Assembly: GCA_964035795.1 (NCBI GenBank)
Contig: OZ038322.1
Location: 14,989,447 to 15,053,446, forward strand
Length of the DNA: 64,000 nt
Source: Pterobdella sp. o SKG-2022
Lineage: Eukaryota > Annelida > Clitellata > Hirudinida > Piscicolidae
Direction: 5' to 3'
Shown: piece after piece, positions 36,854 through 51,242 of the stretch
Position numbering within the stretch: the first letter of the stretch is position 1
Layout of the letters: each line of letters opens with the position of its first letter
Program-made: the position numbers and the translations under genes
The notes under the pieces: model-generated
What the model was told of the DNA's origin: nothing
The model's database searches: none
What the model saw: the letters and a program-made list of their open reading frames with translations, nothing else

Positions 36854-39800
36854 ATGTGCCAAGGCAATCCAGTGTTAAGAGTGTTGGGGTTCTCATTCCT
36901 CCTCATAGCTTTCCTTGCCGCCATTGTTGCGTTCCTGGTTCCCTTCTGGATCCGTAATGAGAAGGCAGATCCTGAAGGATTTTCCATCGCCAAACTCAAA
37001 TCGATGGTGCATGACAAATTCAAAGACAGCACTGAAATCCCAACTTCGACCTTGCCCTACCGGGGTCAGACAATCTTCCGTCAGTTGGAGGACAACAGGA
37101 AAAAAAGGGAAAACTTGGCCTCTCAGTTGGTTACTATGGTTAGCAAGTTGAAGCCCACACCAAGACAAGAGGAAGACGTCTGGTTTTGGGAGGGATTATG
37201 GGCCAACTGCCAAACGAACTTCTCTTGCACCTGCGTCTTCGAGGATGAGATGGCTCTAGAAAAGGCCTCGTCAGGTTTGTACAGTTGTTTAAAGAGGTGG
37301 AGACTTGGATCGTTAACAAGCAAGCTTCAATATTTATATTGCATGTTGTTCAAGATGAAAAGTTTAGTTGGCAAAAAATGTTGGGCTTTGGCAACCAACC
37401 AATTTCTGCATATTGAAGACAAAATTGAAGTTGCACACATCAAACAACAAACTCACGAAATCTTAAATAAAAGGGAGTTTTAATGAAACCAATACAATGT
37501 TAGGCTTGAAAAATCCTAAGCATTTGTGCTTTACAATATCGCAAAAGTTGTTTTCATAAGCAGCATATTTTTGAAGACCTTCTAGTCTTTTTTGAAACCA
37601 AATTATTTTTTCAACTATTAACCGGTATAAATCTCATTTTGTTTACTGGTTATCGAAAATATTTAATAACCCTTTAAAGTGAAGAATGTCAAATACACCA
37701 AAATGAGGTATTTTCGACTAATATTTGATATTTTTTTGAATACCTTTTTTTTATATTTCTTTTACAAATATCCCAATCTGTCTTATTCAATAGAATTATT
37801 AAATGCCATTATGGCTTATAAATTTCATAACTCTTCGTGAAATCCAGCTTAAATTAGGGTTCTTTTTGACAAAAGGCTTTAAAAATCAAACAATATTAAC
37901 AGAATTCTATTGCAAAGGAGATTTATAGCTGATTTGAATAGACAGATCATCTGCATACCACAGTGTACATGTGTGAATGCCTTGATACAATACAAAACTT
38001 TACAATACAAGATTAATAATACAGTGATAAAGAATCCAAAAATTTGACAATTTTTTTAAATAAATAATTTTAAAATGTTTTCTAAAAAATAAAAAAATTA
38101 TTAATCATACAATACAAAATATAAAATACAAAAATTATTAATCATACAATACAGAATATAAAATACAAAAAACAACCATAAAATACAGAATTGAATAATA
38201 GAAACAAAAATAATTTTGAAATCTGCGTACAAAACCAGTTTGTAATACATTTTTAAGCCTTAAAAGTCTTTCTACAACTGCCCCATAAAATACGAACCTG
38301 TGCAACTCCCCGAAGAATTTTTGAGCCCCATATATAATTACCTGCACACTAATTAAGAAGTTAATAATGTTATTTTAGAAAGCACACATTCGCTAAAACA
38401 ATACCAAAAACTCTTTTGACAATATTGATTTTTGTGTACGCTTTGTTATGCTAGGCAGTAATCTTTACACAATACGTATGCCTGTGTGTGTGTGTTTTTG
38501 CATGTGTGGATGTGAGCTTAATATGCAGTTATGTAATCTGTCGTTTTAGAATTGCGTTAAAACACCAGAGAGCTGATAGCTTCTAATAATACCAAAGTGC
38601 TAATTTGAAGAATTGACTAAAGTTATCATAATTAATATTTTTTTATGATAATTTTTTAAAATTACTTATTTTTCAAATGATAAAAACAAGAGTCTTTATT
38701 TAAATAACTTTTTGCGAGAAGACAAAATAAATTGTGCACTTCCTATACACTTACCGTCCATGACAACAAAAATAAAAAAAAAATATTAGAAAATATAAAT
38801 CTAAAAAAAATAAAAAAAGACAATATAAAAAATTATGACGTTTAAAATAATAAAAATGAAAAGGCAAGTAACAAATGAAAAGTTATAATGAGTAGATCAA
38901 TATTTAAAAAAACTATTTTTAGAAACTTTTAAAAACTCGAGAAGGCGGCAAATAGACATATTCCACGTGTTATGACAGTCAAAAATACTTGTACGCTTAT
39001 TAAACTTTTTCACTTCTGCCGGTAAACTACATTCGAGTACTTTTGTAGGCAAATGCAAGACTTAACAATTTTTTAGATACTTTTATTTTGATGTACATTT
39101 TACTTGTTTCATATCACATCCTTATAAAACATTTTTTGATCTTTAATCGATACAAAATAAAAACTATTAAATTATAAAATAAAATCTTCAATGAAAACAA
39201 AATAGGACATAGTTCAAGTTACACCAAATCAAATAAGAATCCAAAACGACTCTGTTTCAAGCCGCCAGTTTGAATCATGCGCTAAATAAATTTAATCAAT
39301 ACCAGCGTGAAGGGAGTGCTTAAAAGGCAAAAGGGTTGAGAGGCTGAATGGCATGTAAAGACTAAGATGTTTTGTTGATTTTCGTTTTTCTCCATCACTA
39401 CAACCATTATTTGTAAAAAATTTTAGTTAAAAATTTTTTAAAAAACTTAAATAATGCATCCTCATTTTACCAAAAATCGTTGATCCATGTGAAGGAGCAA
39501 ATTTTATTCTTCTCAGAATGAAATTTCTTTATTCGGCTATTTTATTAACAAATTTGACTACGGTTTTTGATATTAATATTTTGTAACCATCATTGTATTA
39601 CTTCAGCTTCATTATACCTTTCAATCTAACGGTAAAACACTAAATACAGTATATAAAGAAAATACACCCCTCATAAACGGTTATTTAATATATGAAAATA
39701 CTCATCTCAAAAAAACTAAACAGTTTTTATTTATAAACAAATGTTTGAATTTTTTCATTTCTTTTGACACCAACTCATCCCACCATCATTAATCTCATTA

Positions 39801-42201
39801 CTGCTTTTATAACGTTCAAACCACATAGACCTATACATTTACACAAATTTCTTCCAACCGCAATCAAGAAACCTTATAAACTAAATTTAAAAAGAGCCTT
39901 AAAACACTAGAGAATATCAACAACCCACTCTGAACCACCACAATTAATTTTATTACCCAATATATTATAACATCCCCATATCTTTCCACCACACTCACAT
40001 TATTCATTAAACCACACCACCATACCCCCTAAAAACACCGTTTCATTGCCCCCACACTGCAAAACACTAGACACACCACCACCCACCCCACACCACATCA
40101 TTCACCATTCACAGACCACATCACCACACACCACACCTAACCCCTACACCCATCAACCACCCCACATCCACCACACCATCTCACACACACCCCTCTTTCT
40201 TCACAGACTGGTTTAAAGCGACTCAGGGACTGTACAGTCTAAGCTTGGTGTTGTATTTGCTGGCCCTTCTGATTGGAGGATTCTACCTCTGTTGTAGGTG
40301 AGTATGTCCGGTTGTATGTTGAGTTAAACTTACAAACTATTCAGTTCATATATATCTATTTAGTCACCCATATATTCAACATATGTGGATTTATTTTTCA
40401 AAGTTAAATGGATTTTTAAAATAAGCAGTTAGATATTGAAGGGTTGATCTATCTTGTAAGGTTTAACTTCAATGTGTTAGAACTTAAGGAAATGATAGAA
40501 CATTCTTGAGGAGTACAACTTTATCGTAAATAATTCAGGTTTATTTGGCTATATTTTTTATCTGTTTAAATATAATGATTGAATTTTAATTCTTTTAGCG
40601 CAGTCAACATATTTTTTTTATACATTCAACATATTTTTTTTTACGGCAAAAATGAGAATTTTACGAAAAAAAAATGTGAAAAAGACAAGATACCTACAAC
40701 GTCTTTGAAAGAAAATATTTGTCCATAATATGCCCATTAATGTATTTCACTTATATGTCTGGTGACCCATTTTTACCATGATATGTTTATGTACGTTTTT
40801 GGTTGCCATTAGGCGCTGTAAAAAGAGGTAGCTCAAAGGTGCTCGGTTCAAACCCCAGTCTCACCACTTGGAGCTATTCTAATCTAAATTTTTTCTGACT
40901 TTTTGAGTATTGGGTTTTCAAAATTATTTATGATAAAAATTCAACGTTCATGAAATAATGTTTTTCCTAAGTGTTGATATTATTACTAAAACCTCACATC
41001 AGTGCCGTTACCTCACAAAAATGAATTCATTAAAATCGCAACAAGAAATAAATCTGAACATAAAAATTTGACATTTGCATATAAAATTGGACGCATGTTG
41101 GAACATTATAATCGGATTAAAAATGAATTTCTCAGCTTCCACCCAATCTTTTACGAGTCTAAGTCTTGTTTTGACAATATTTCGCAATCAAATGCTGCCT
41201 TGAAACAGCTCCACAACAATCTTCTTCCTTATATTGTGTTGCTACAGAATTTTTATTGTTTGATTGCCGCCACTGATCTTAATCTATTGTGTTCTGCTTA
41301 ACGCCACTATAAGCATTATGAATATTTTTTAATTAATTAACAACTATCCCTTTATTCTTATCAATTAAAAGAAATTTAGATAGTTATAATTGAGATAAAA
41401 CTAATGTAATTTTGATAGGCTAACATTGTCGTAAGAGATTAGACGTGGGAAAAATTTTCCGTCTTGAAGATATTAGTTTAAAACCATTCCCTAGAGGAAG
41501 ATTCAAAATCATAACAGCTAATCAATCTTTATTAAAGACCATAACTTCTCATTTAAAAACATTACCATTATATAAAAACGCAAAAGCATTCGCTTTAAAT
41601 ACGAATCCATGCACCATTATTCCATTTTTGTATAACCTTGAATTAAAAACAAAATTATTTAAATTGCTCATTAGCTGATTCTATCGCTAAACTCCCATAT
41701 TATGAACTCTGGTATGACTTGAGCATGACACACCATTCCAGGTGCTGTAAGGAGTCCATCAAACTGGCCACTACTCTTGGGTCGTTTGTTCTCTCTGCCA
41801 GTGAGTGACTGTCATCTTTATTATGGAAAAGTTTTTTTGAAAAGATCTACATAAAAATATGGATAAATGTTTTTATTTGAAATATACTTAATTTAAAAAA
41901 ACTACACACTTCCGTAACACCCTATATTTACACAACCACGGAACCACACCACACCACAACACTCTCACTATACATCACAGTAATCCTGTTAGCACTGGCT
42001 CTGGTGGTTTACGGAGGCTTTTCATTCATGGAGAGAGGAGTTCAATTCGATGGACACACCATTGTGTTTGAGTGGGGGTACTTTTTAGCTATGGCTTCCC
42101 TCGTCCCTGCCATCCTCTCTGCCATCTTTTACTTGGTGGATGGATGTCGATCCACAATTGTGGTAGAGCATGATGACTGTGAATTGGCCAAGATGGTTTA
42201 G
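36854..42201 (+). CDS. Claudin/PMP22-superfamily four-transmembrane protein, 4 exons
   Basis: Exons 36854-37274, 40207-40297, 41742-41800 and 41981-42201 (TAG); phases close to 263 residues. TM1 is about residues 9-32 (VLGFSFLLIAFLAAIVAFLV). A long first extracellular loop of about 110 residues ends with the family signature W..GLW..C..C (WEGLWANCQTNFSCTC). TM2 is in exon 2 (LSLVLYLLALLIGGFYLCC), TM3 spans exons 3-4 (SFVLSAIILLALALVVYGG) and TM4 is near the end (FLAMASLVPAILSAIFYLV). A short acidic tail follows. The loop is about twice the usual claudin length, so it may be a divergent claudin-like, EMP-like or TMEM-type member. Family members act in cell junctions or membrane organisation. 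The subfamily is unresolved. A possible poly(A) AATAAA lies at about 43684. Confidence 0.82.
38093..38166. repeat. Tandem duplication, 37-bp unit x2
   Basis: 38093-38129 and 38130-38166 are nearly identical (TTATTAATCATACAATACA core, one mismatch seen). In intron 1 of the claudin-like gene. Confidence 0.75.
41005..41678 (+). other. Intronic open frames of unknown status
   Basis: Two open plus-strand stretches in intron 2 of the claudin-like gene: 41005-41301 (about 98 codons, TAA) and 41430-41678 (about 82 codons, TGA). The first follows an acceptor-like CCTCACATCAG; neither opens with an ATG. The composition (mixed residues, helix-like first ORF) looks more coding-like than the surroundings. 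They could be exons of a nested gene, skipped exons or chance. Confidence 0.25.
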
Positions 42202-44542
42202 AGAGTTGAGGATATGTGATGTTCGGAAGAAGGCGTGTTATAGGGCTCATGTTATGAAGTTTGTTGCAGTTGGTATTTAATAATAATCACCACGAAATTG
42301 TAGTTTGTATCAAAGTTTCTATTACGATTAACCGCTGGTTCGCGCATATATATAAAAGCTGTGTACATAAGTTTTCTCACTATGTTAGATGTTGTGGCCA
42401 ACCCTGTACGATTATCTAGGTTTCACTCTATTATAGAACAATCATTTAAGACATGAGCTACGCTGGGTTAGATAACAGGAAGTAGATTAGGAAGGTGGAG
42501 CGTTTTGCTGTTGAAATATAATTTTATAACTTCTGTTTGGTCTTTTTATTATCTCCATTTGTATTTAATCATCTAAATTTTGAATTTGAGTTCACTTTTA
42601 TTGAGATTGTATCCTAATGGTTGTTCTGGAAAATAATTTCAAAACATGAAAATTACGATGCTTTCGGGCATTTCATTTGTAGTATGGTAGTGATGTTGAT
42701 GTTGTTAAATAATAGCTTAAATCAATTGTCATTTTTCAAGATTTCTCAGATATTAATCTTTTTTACACCTATCTTACAGAGTATTCGGTTACTTAACGGT
42801 ATTGCTTTGCGTATCTGTGTGTTTATGGAAAATTATTTTATAATACAATAAACGATACAATCATTTTTAAAATGGAAGTTATATTCATAAGAATATATAT
42901 TTTCAAATAAACTTAGTGCATTGTTTCTATTAATTGTTCTGAATATCACTTAAAACGGGTTACATACAAGAGGTTGAACAGTAATATTTCCATTATTGAA
43001 TTATCAAAGCCGATTGAATATATTTTGAGAAATAAATTAGACCAATTTTACGTGTTATTCACAAAAATTATATTTTATTCTATATATGTCTGTATTGTAT
43101 GCAGTTAATGTTGCTCGTATGTACTGTGAGACATTTTATTACGTCTTGGAAATTTGCTTTAAACTTCACTCAAAAACATCGCTTTTTTTTGTATGCTAGT
43201 TAGTGGAAGTTCTTATTTTACAAAGAAAACATTGCTTTGTGTTTATTGAATTCTCACCCGTAACCTTCATTCGTTTGTATGCTTCTGTTGATTCTGTACC
43301 ACTCCTATCATGTTCCTTAGCTTTCATCGTGTGCCGGTCTGTTTTTCTGAATGCAGTTTTCTATAAGGTTGTTTATGATCGTATTTGTGCTTACTTTTCT
43401 CGTTAAAGGATATTATTTTGAAATTTGATGAAATAATGAGATGTGGATGGAGGATGAACCATCATGGAAAGACACATTATTGAACAGATCTCAAAAAATA
43501 ACCTTTTTACTAATTTTCAATAACTTAAAGGAATAGCATTGCCAACAGCTGATATATTTTCTTGATTATCTGCATGCAGCATTTCATTATGAAAATCAAT
43601 TTTACCTATAGTTCTATTGAAGTTGCCATTTGTTTTGTGTGGTGGGTGCATCCACCTGGCTACAGCGTTCCTTGTTTCTGTCCAATAAACGCATTCAATT
43701 CAAGGTTTTGCTTCAATTTTTAAAAAATTAAATAATTAAAATATGGTACAGTGTTTGTTTGGCAGTCAACCCATGTTTTGAGCTTTAATTTGTAGCAAAT
43801 ACCTCAAGGACCGTTCCAGAAAGCCATTAATAATTTTAAACGTACCTATGCATCTTTAAAGCGGGTGTTAAAATAATAAAAACTCATAATTTTTCAAGTA
43901 AAATGAGTCAAATCTGACCTGTTAAATACCGAAAACACTTGCAAAATTACCCAAAAAACGATGAAATGGTAGAGTATAGCTTTGAAAATTTGACAATTTT
44001 CAAACGATAATTATGCGTTTTCAGAAGATTTGTGGCTTCATTTACCTCAGAGGTGTTTGGACGCATAAATTACTTCAAGAACATCATGGTTTTGAAACAT
44101 TTAAAATTATTACACACTTATCCTGTTGTCGTTGAGTCTATATACAAATTAAAGGCTAATTTAGTCTGTCGGTTTTCTCTAGAATTCTTTTTAATATATT
44201 TCTTCTAATATTTTAACTTCTCTAGAACCTTTTAAAGGAAAATCTGTTAAGAGTTTATAAAAAAATTTACCTTGAAGTCTCTAACACACGGAAAGTAATT
44301 TTTATATACACACGATGAAACATCAGAGGCATCTTACATGTCAGATGTGTCAAGGGTTGCATGAGTGGGTGTGCTCTCGTGCGTTTTAATTTCTTCAACC
44401 AGTTCAAACAATCACACAATTTAATTGAAAATTTAGTTAAATGGTGTATTAAATTTTATTTTGATCAATTAAACAAATGTCAAAAATAAAACTAAAAAAT
44501 CAAAAAAAAAACAACAAAAGATATGATACAATTGATTGAATT
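42202..44542. other. Convergent 3' region
   Basis: Non-coding sequence between the stops of the claudin-like gene (+) and WDTC1 (-). AATAAA at about 43684 may end the claudin-like transcript. TTTATT near 44456 could be the WDTC1 poly(A) signal on the minus strand. No ORF is supported. Confidence 0.4.
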
Positions 44543-47500
44543 TCAAGAAGTTCTGCAGTTGCTAGGGCTGTTTTGAGGTTCGTCATGACGGTCTTCTTCG
44601 GGGGAAATGCGGTACCCCATGCTAAGAAGCACCAGCTCAAGGGGGTCGAGGTTCATGCGAGTCTGGTTGCTCTGTGCCACCATGTCTGAATCTGCCACCT
44701 CCCTGTCATCCTTCTTGCTCTCCTGTCGTTAGGTGAGTATGAAGATCAAATGTTTTGAAATGGTGCTTGAGCTCTCACCTGGACACTCCACAGACGCACC
44801 ACAGACTCGATGCCACTTGAGGCGAGCAGACATGTTGTAGGATGGGGCTCCAGGCAGTTGACGATTGAAGAGTCTGCGTTCAATATTCGTACGATGTTCG
44901 AGGTCGACCTGCGATGTGGATGTTCAATTAAAATGATTCAATATTCAAATGAAAACTTTTTAAGAGTTTGTTATATTTCATGAAGCTTTTCGTAATATGA
45001 ACCTACATTATCAAGTGGAGGTACAAACGCTTCAATGTGAATGGAATATTGAAAAAGAATATTTGAAATATTAGAACAGAGATTAATAGCTTTTAAATAT
45101 TTTAAACGATGCAAACCTCTGCCAGATGAAAAAGGATCCATCATCGGAACCTGCCACTACGAAGTCTCCCTTGCTGTGAGTGAGAACATTATATTGCTGT
45201 CATTACATCAACATCAGTGCCTTTCCTCTACATTGAAAAGTATCAACCTGCCAAAAAAGTTAGCTTCCTTGATGTCTGTGGTGGTGTTGCAGTGACCACA
45301 AAACCTCTGCGCATAATCTATCGACCTTTCTCGAAATATTTTCTCCATCTTGCTTATTTGCTCCAAGCCGTCTGTACGGTTTGTCTGTTTATCTGTGATA
45401 TTATATTTAACTGTACCCGTGTGTTTATTTATTTTTGTGTCACTAAATATATTATTTGAAAAAATGCATAATTTTTATAGAAAATATTGCAAAAAGAACT
45501 TTTGTCTAATGATTTTTTGAGGTCAGATTCTAGACTGGAAATCTCCTTGTATTGAGGAAACTTGAGATGCACCTTCTGCAGCCAGCTCGATGCCTCCTGC
45601 CACCAATGAAGCGCTATAAGGCACTTGACCAACCGGAAGTGCGCTTTGAAGTTGCTGTCATCCAGCTGGATAGCTGAGCAGCAGTCTCTCGCTGCTGCGT
45701 ATGTGTCTCCATCCCTGTGTGTGTGTGTTTGTGTGTGTTTATTTATATGTGTGTATACATTCAGAGTAAAAAAAGTAGCCGTTGACGTTCAAAAAGTAAT
45801 GCTAATATTTATTACATACTCTACGTAAAAAAATGATCAGTGCAAGTACGCAAATTCTTATCAAAATCGCAGTTAAACTGGAACATTTGCTCTAATAACT
45901 CTGAAACTCACCATGCTCTTTTGTACAGGCAGATGGCTCTGTTGCAATAGAGGACTGAAGAGTCGTTTTGAAGGTGCAGGCAGGTGTTGTAGAGGTTTAT
46001 CGCTTGCGAATACTTGCCTGCGCTGAAGAGTTCTCCTGCCTTCTTTCGCATCCCCTCCACAAACATCAATGTTTCTTGTCGTCTGTTTGAGAAAATGAAA
46101 TTTATTTTATACAAGTGAAATTTTCATTTGCAGAATTTCGAATTGATGGCAAACCGACATTTTTTTGTGGCTTGGAGGCATTACGCCACAAGAAGAAACG
46201 GAAGAAGAAGAAGAGGATGAAGTAGAAAACAACGAAGATGGCTGGATGGAATTAATGTCAGGCGATAAAGATTTCCGGTACCCATTGGATAGGCCGTTAG
46301 TGCCTTTTCTCTCAGGGGGCTCCTCTTGAAGAGAGATGAAGTCACAGGGGGTATCGGGAAGGTATTGTGAGATGAGGTTGATGTGTTGTTGTTGGTGGTT
46401 GTGGAGAAGAAAAATGTAAGCCTGCTCTCCCCCTAGGTTCAACAACAACTCCCTGCCGTCCGAAGAGAACGAAACGTAGGTGGCTGCCAATAATCTGTCA
46501 TTATTATACAACGATAAATACAATCACGCTTTAGATTAGAATGGAATGAACTCAAATCGCTTCTAGGTTACAGTATTATATTGGGAAAAAAAAATATAAA
46601 AAATAAAATGAGCTAATGAAAATACTATAATTAGGAACTGACCTTCTTGACCTCCCTCTGACCTCTCTCAAATGACCTGCAGCATAATACTCCACACAAC
46701 CATCCAAAAGGTCATCCTTGCTCTCCCTTAGGGTCATTAATGCATGGGATGGAGTCAAAAGTGCTATAATGATAAGTTTTATTAGTAACAAAGTTTCTTG
46801 GGAAAACTGAATGACACAATAAAATCCGTCAAATGCTAACACACAACCCCACACAAACCTACTACCAATAGCCACAAACAACCATGCTTTACACCACACC
46901 ACCCACCACGACAGCAGACGTTGGCAGATCTTCCTTCTGTCAAACACTCGAGCATATGCATCATTTGCTCCCATGGCTATCTGGTGAGAAAACACTGGGT
47001 TTATGCTGACGCACTTCACTTCGCTGTTTGAACCTGTGTGTAGTGAGAATGTGAAGATGTAGTGTGAATGGTTTGCTTGTACTTGGGGGAGAAATAAAGG
47101 TGTGATGGATGCGCAAGCAAAAACACAAACAAAAAACCATTACAAAACACGAACAAAATGCTGAATCAAAATATAAAACAGAACATAGACAAATCAAACA
47201 ACTTACAAAAACAAAACCTCACCGGCATGCTTAGTGAGGTCGATAAGTACGTTGTGTTTGTCACTGAAACACCCTCTGTCCCTCAAGTCAAACTGCCTGT
47301 TGTCATGTGGTTTCATGTGAACATTGGGAATCAATAAAAAAATAAAAAATATACAATTTTATAATTTTTAAATAAAAAAAAAGTTAGATATCAAGATTTT
47401 AAATGCGGTTATATTCCCACTATGTCTAGGGTGGCCATATTTAATTCACATAAAAAAAATTTTTCACTTTTATATATTATTTATCTCCATGTATTTCTAT

Positions 47501-48550
47501 CTAGAAAATCGTTTTTTCTCAAACCAAACTCAATTTCCAGCACTATTTGCTTTTCAACTAAACCTCTAAACAAGCCATATTTTGAAACCATCTGTTTCAA
47601 AACTAAATGTCTTTTTGTGAGAAATTTGGCCATACGGGAATAATTTAATTAAAAATTTTTTTCTAATCTAATTAAACTGCTGTACATGTCCCAGTAATTT
47701 GGTTTGACAGCCGTCAGCCTAGCTCACTGATAATATTAAAGAGTAATTTATAAAAAAAGCCATTAATATATTTGGGAAAAATATTTATAGACTGCCAGTC
47801 CAAGCTAACGTCCAAACTGAAATTATTTTCCCATTTTTAGGCAGTTTGCCTTGCCATTGTCAAAAAAAAAGGATCACCCGTTAAGCCAAAATACAACAAT
47901 ACCAGAATATTGAAGGGTAATGTTACCCAATGTATAACATAAAAGCAGTCTCATTTTGAAGACGCTCTATATGAAAAAATTAAAAAATAAAATCACTAAA
48001 AAATTTTAAATTACGCACCTTACAGTACCATCTTCCGAGCAAGACCAGAACAAGTTGACATCATCATCACTTACAGCCAACCTTTTCACCCTGCCGTCAT
48101 GACACCTTATCACTTCCGGTGAGTCTGTATGCCATTTTGTGTTATGAATATGCTGTGTGTGTGAGTGTGTTTAAAAACTTGAACTTTGCAATAATAAAAT
48201 GAAAAGAAAAAACTGAAAATAGCAATAATAAAAACAACAATAGAAGCATAACACATGAATATTATTATAGATTTTCACCTGTACTGTTGACGTCATGGAT
48301 TCTGATTTGGCAGTCAGCAGCTCCACTCGCCAGTTTGTCATTTCTACCCAAAAACTTAAATGTTATTTATATTGTTATTATTATACAACAAAAATAATAC
48401 TTTTGAGATAAACAAACGCAAAGTATTTATTCAAAAAAGTCACGAAGCTTTTAGTAAGACTAGTTTACATTATCTAGTGATCAATTCTACTATTACTACT
48501 ATTCCAACTACTACTAATACTACTACTACTCAAACTACTACTATTATTAT

Positions 48551-48583
<33 letters not shown>

Positions 48584-49049
48584 CACCACCTTAGCAGAGA
48601 AAACATTGCCTGTGTGGAGAGTGTTGATGGAAAGCACATTGGAGTGGTTGTGCACATCCCACAACTTGAGCTGAGCATCATCCGATCCACTCACCAACAA
48701 ACTGGGGTTAGTTTATTTTTATCACTATAAAGTTGCAGTATTAATTTTTGCTTTTTATTTGTGTTTATTATTTTATTTTTTTATAAATATTTTTGTGTTT
48801 AAAAAATTATGAATTTCCATGCAAATCGATTTTGATTTGAGTATTTCTTTACATTATTGTTGTTATGAAATTGTTATTATGATTTTTAACTTTAATATTC
48901 TATTCTTAATCTTGGTTTTATTAGTATCATCACAACTACTAGTATTTTCAAATTAGTTTTTGCCTTTAATTCACTATTATTTTGATTCACTTATTTGACT
49001 CACTCTCCACTCCGATTCCATGCTAAACAGTTAACACACCCTTGATGGC

Positions 49050-49106
<57 letters not shown>

Positions 49107-51164
49107 TTTGTTTGTATGTGTTTTATAGTTATTGTGTGCATGATTTGTTTGTATTTGTGCGCTTCATATTTGTATTTTTGTGCGTTTGTTTTAATTTATT
49201 GTAACTTCAGACAACTTTTAATGCATATTGTGTTGACGTGAGCTATTTTTATGTCATGATCATGAAAATTTATATGAATATATATATGGTTTTATATTAT
49301 TCATTTATTAGGGTTTACATAAAAGCACTAAAAAATGAATGTTGATTCAAGAGTTAGTTTTTCGTTCGCTGAAGCACGGCTTCCCTCAACTTCCACTATT
49401 TCCTGTCTTTTGCAAGTTCAATTGCCTCTTATATTGAAAAGAAATGACGTTTCAAGTCATCCTTGATGGTGGTAAGTAGGCTGGTATTTGATCTTCCTAG
49501 TTTTTCTTTTTTGGTTTTAATGGTATCAATGGTTGCTTTTTTGTCGGAACATGGTCGTCCATACGCAAAATGTGGCCTAGCATCTGCCAGAGTCGTTTTT
49601 TCACTTCACACGTTGGTGGTTCAATGAGAACGTTTACTTTTTCTGTAGACATGCGTTTGGGCCAGAAGATTCCACATGCGTGTCTCACCATTCTTCTGTT
49701 AAAGCTGTCTATTGATCTTTCCATTTCTTTGATCAATGTTTTATATTTTATTGTTTATTGAATATGTATTGTAATGGACCATCAAAAACCATTAAAAACA
49801 AGAATTATATTTTATCAAATAAAATCAAGTGTTTTTTCATATTTGATGTCTTTTTTCCTTTAGTTTACTCCTTAGTGCTAAATAAAATGCATTGCGAGTT
49901 CACAATATCATGAGAGTTTGATTTCTGTCACTTTTCAATATACTCGCTATATTAAACATGACTTGCAGATATAAAAAAAAATGTTTCTAAATTAACAAGT
50001 TCCTTTAGCTGCATTTTTATTTTGCTATTTAAAGTCATGAAGCATGTGCTATGCGGTGGAAGCAAGGGCATGCTCCATTGCGCACTTCTTTTGCTCCAAC
50101 AAATTTTTATGATTATACAAAAAAAGCAATGGCCCTCAAGCCTCAGCAGCTCTTGAATAGACAAAGGGTGCTAAGAATGCCTGGGCTTTCTCCTTTTTTT
50201 TCTTTTGAAAGGTCTTTTTTTTGGTAGTTTTAATATTGAATCATTAAATGGGAAGAGTATGGAGTTGTGTGGAGAATTGTTGAGAAGAGAGGTTGGTATT
50301 TGCTGTACCCAAGAGAGGTGGGGAAGTATGGGTTCGAAATTTCTAGGTAGTTTAGGTAGGAGGTTTAAACTATGGTGGTCTGGTAATGAAGATAAGATAG
50401 GTGATGTAGGAATATTAGTTAGAGAAGATTTATGTATGAATTTTGTGGAAATAAATATGATATCAGATAGGGTAATGGTAGTGGTAATTATTTTTGGTAA
50501 AAAGGTAGTAAGAATTGTTTGCATTTATGCCCCACAATGTGGAAGATCGATGAGTGAAAAAGAGAAGTTTTATGAGAAGATGTCAAAAGGGTGTGAAGTG
50601 TAAAATGAAAATGAAGTTTTGATTTGCCTAGGAAACTTCAATGGACACATTGGCAAAGAGGTTGATGGGTTTGAAGGTGTTCATGGAGGTTTTGGAATAG
50701 GCAAGAAAAACGTGGAGGGTAGATTGCTGTTAGAACTTTGTGTTAAAAAGGGTATGTGTGTAGGTAATAGTTGGTTTTAAAAGAAGGATAATAGAAAGGT
50801 TACTTTTAATAGAGGGTGTAGTGGGGCAGAAATAGATTTTGTGTTGATGAAGAGTAGTCAGAAAAAGTTTTTGAAGGATGTGTGAGCAATTGGGGGTGAG
50901 CTCCAAAACAAACTATTGAAGGTGGTTTTAGATGGAAGATGGATTAGGAAAATCCAACAAAGCCATGCCGTAAGTATCTCGCCCAAAAGTATGGAAGCTT
51001 TTGAACTATGAGATAAAAGCAAATTTTCTGAAAAAATGGAAGTTTTGTATAAAAAAAGCGATGAACGAAATGCATGGCTGAAATATAAAACTTCTGCTCC
51101 AAAAGCTGCTGAAGAAGTTTGTGGAGTGAGTAGAGGTTGTTGTCTTGGCTAAAATTGATCTATG

Positions 51165-51242
<78 letters not shown>

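Noticed and set aside
40797..40870. tRNA-like segment with GGTTCAAACCCC
   Set aside because: The B-box-like string is good but the A box and stems do not fit; only a possible SINE relic.
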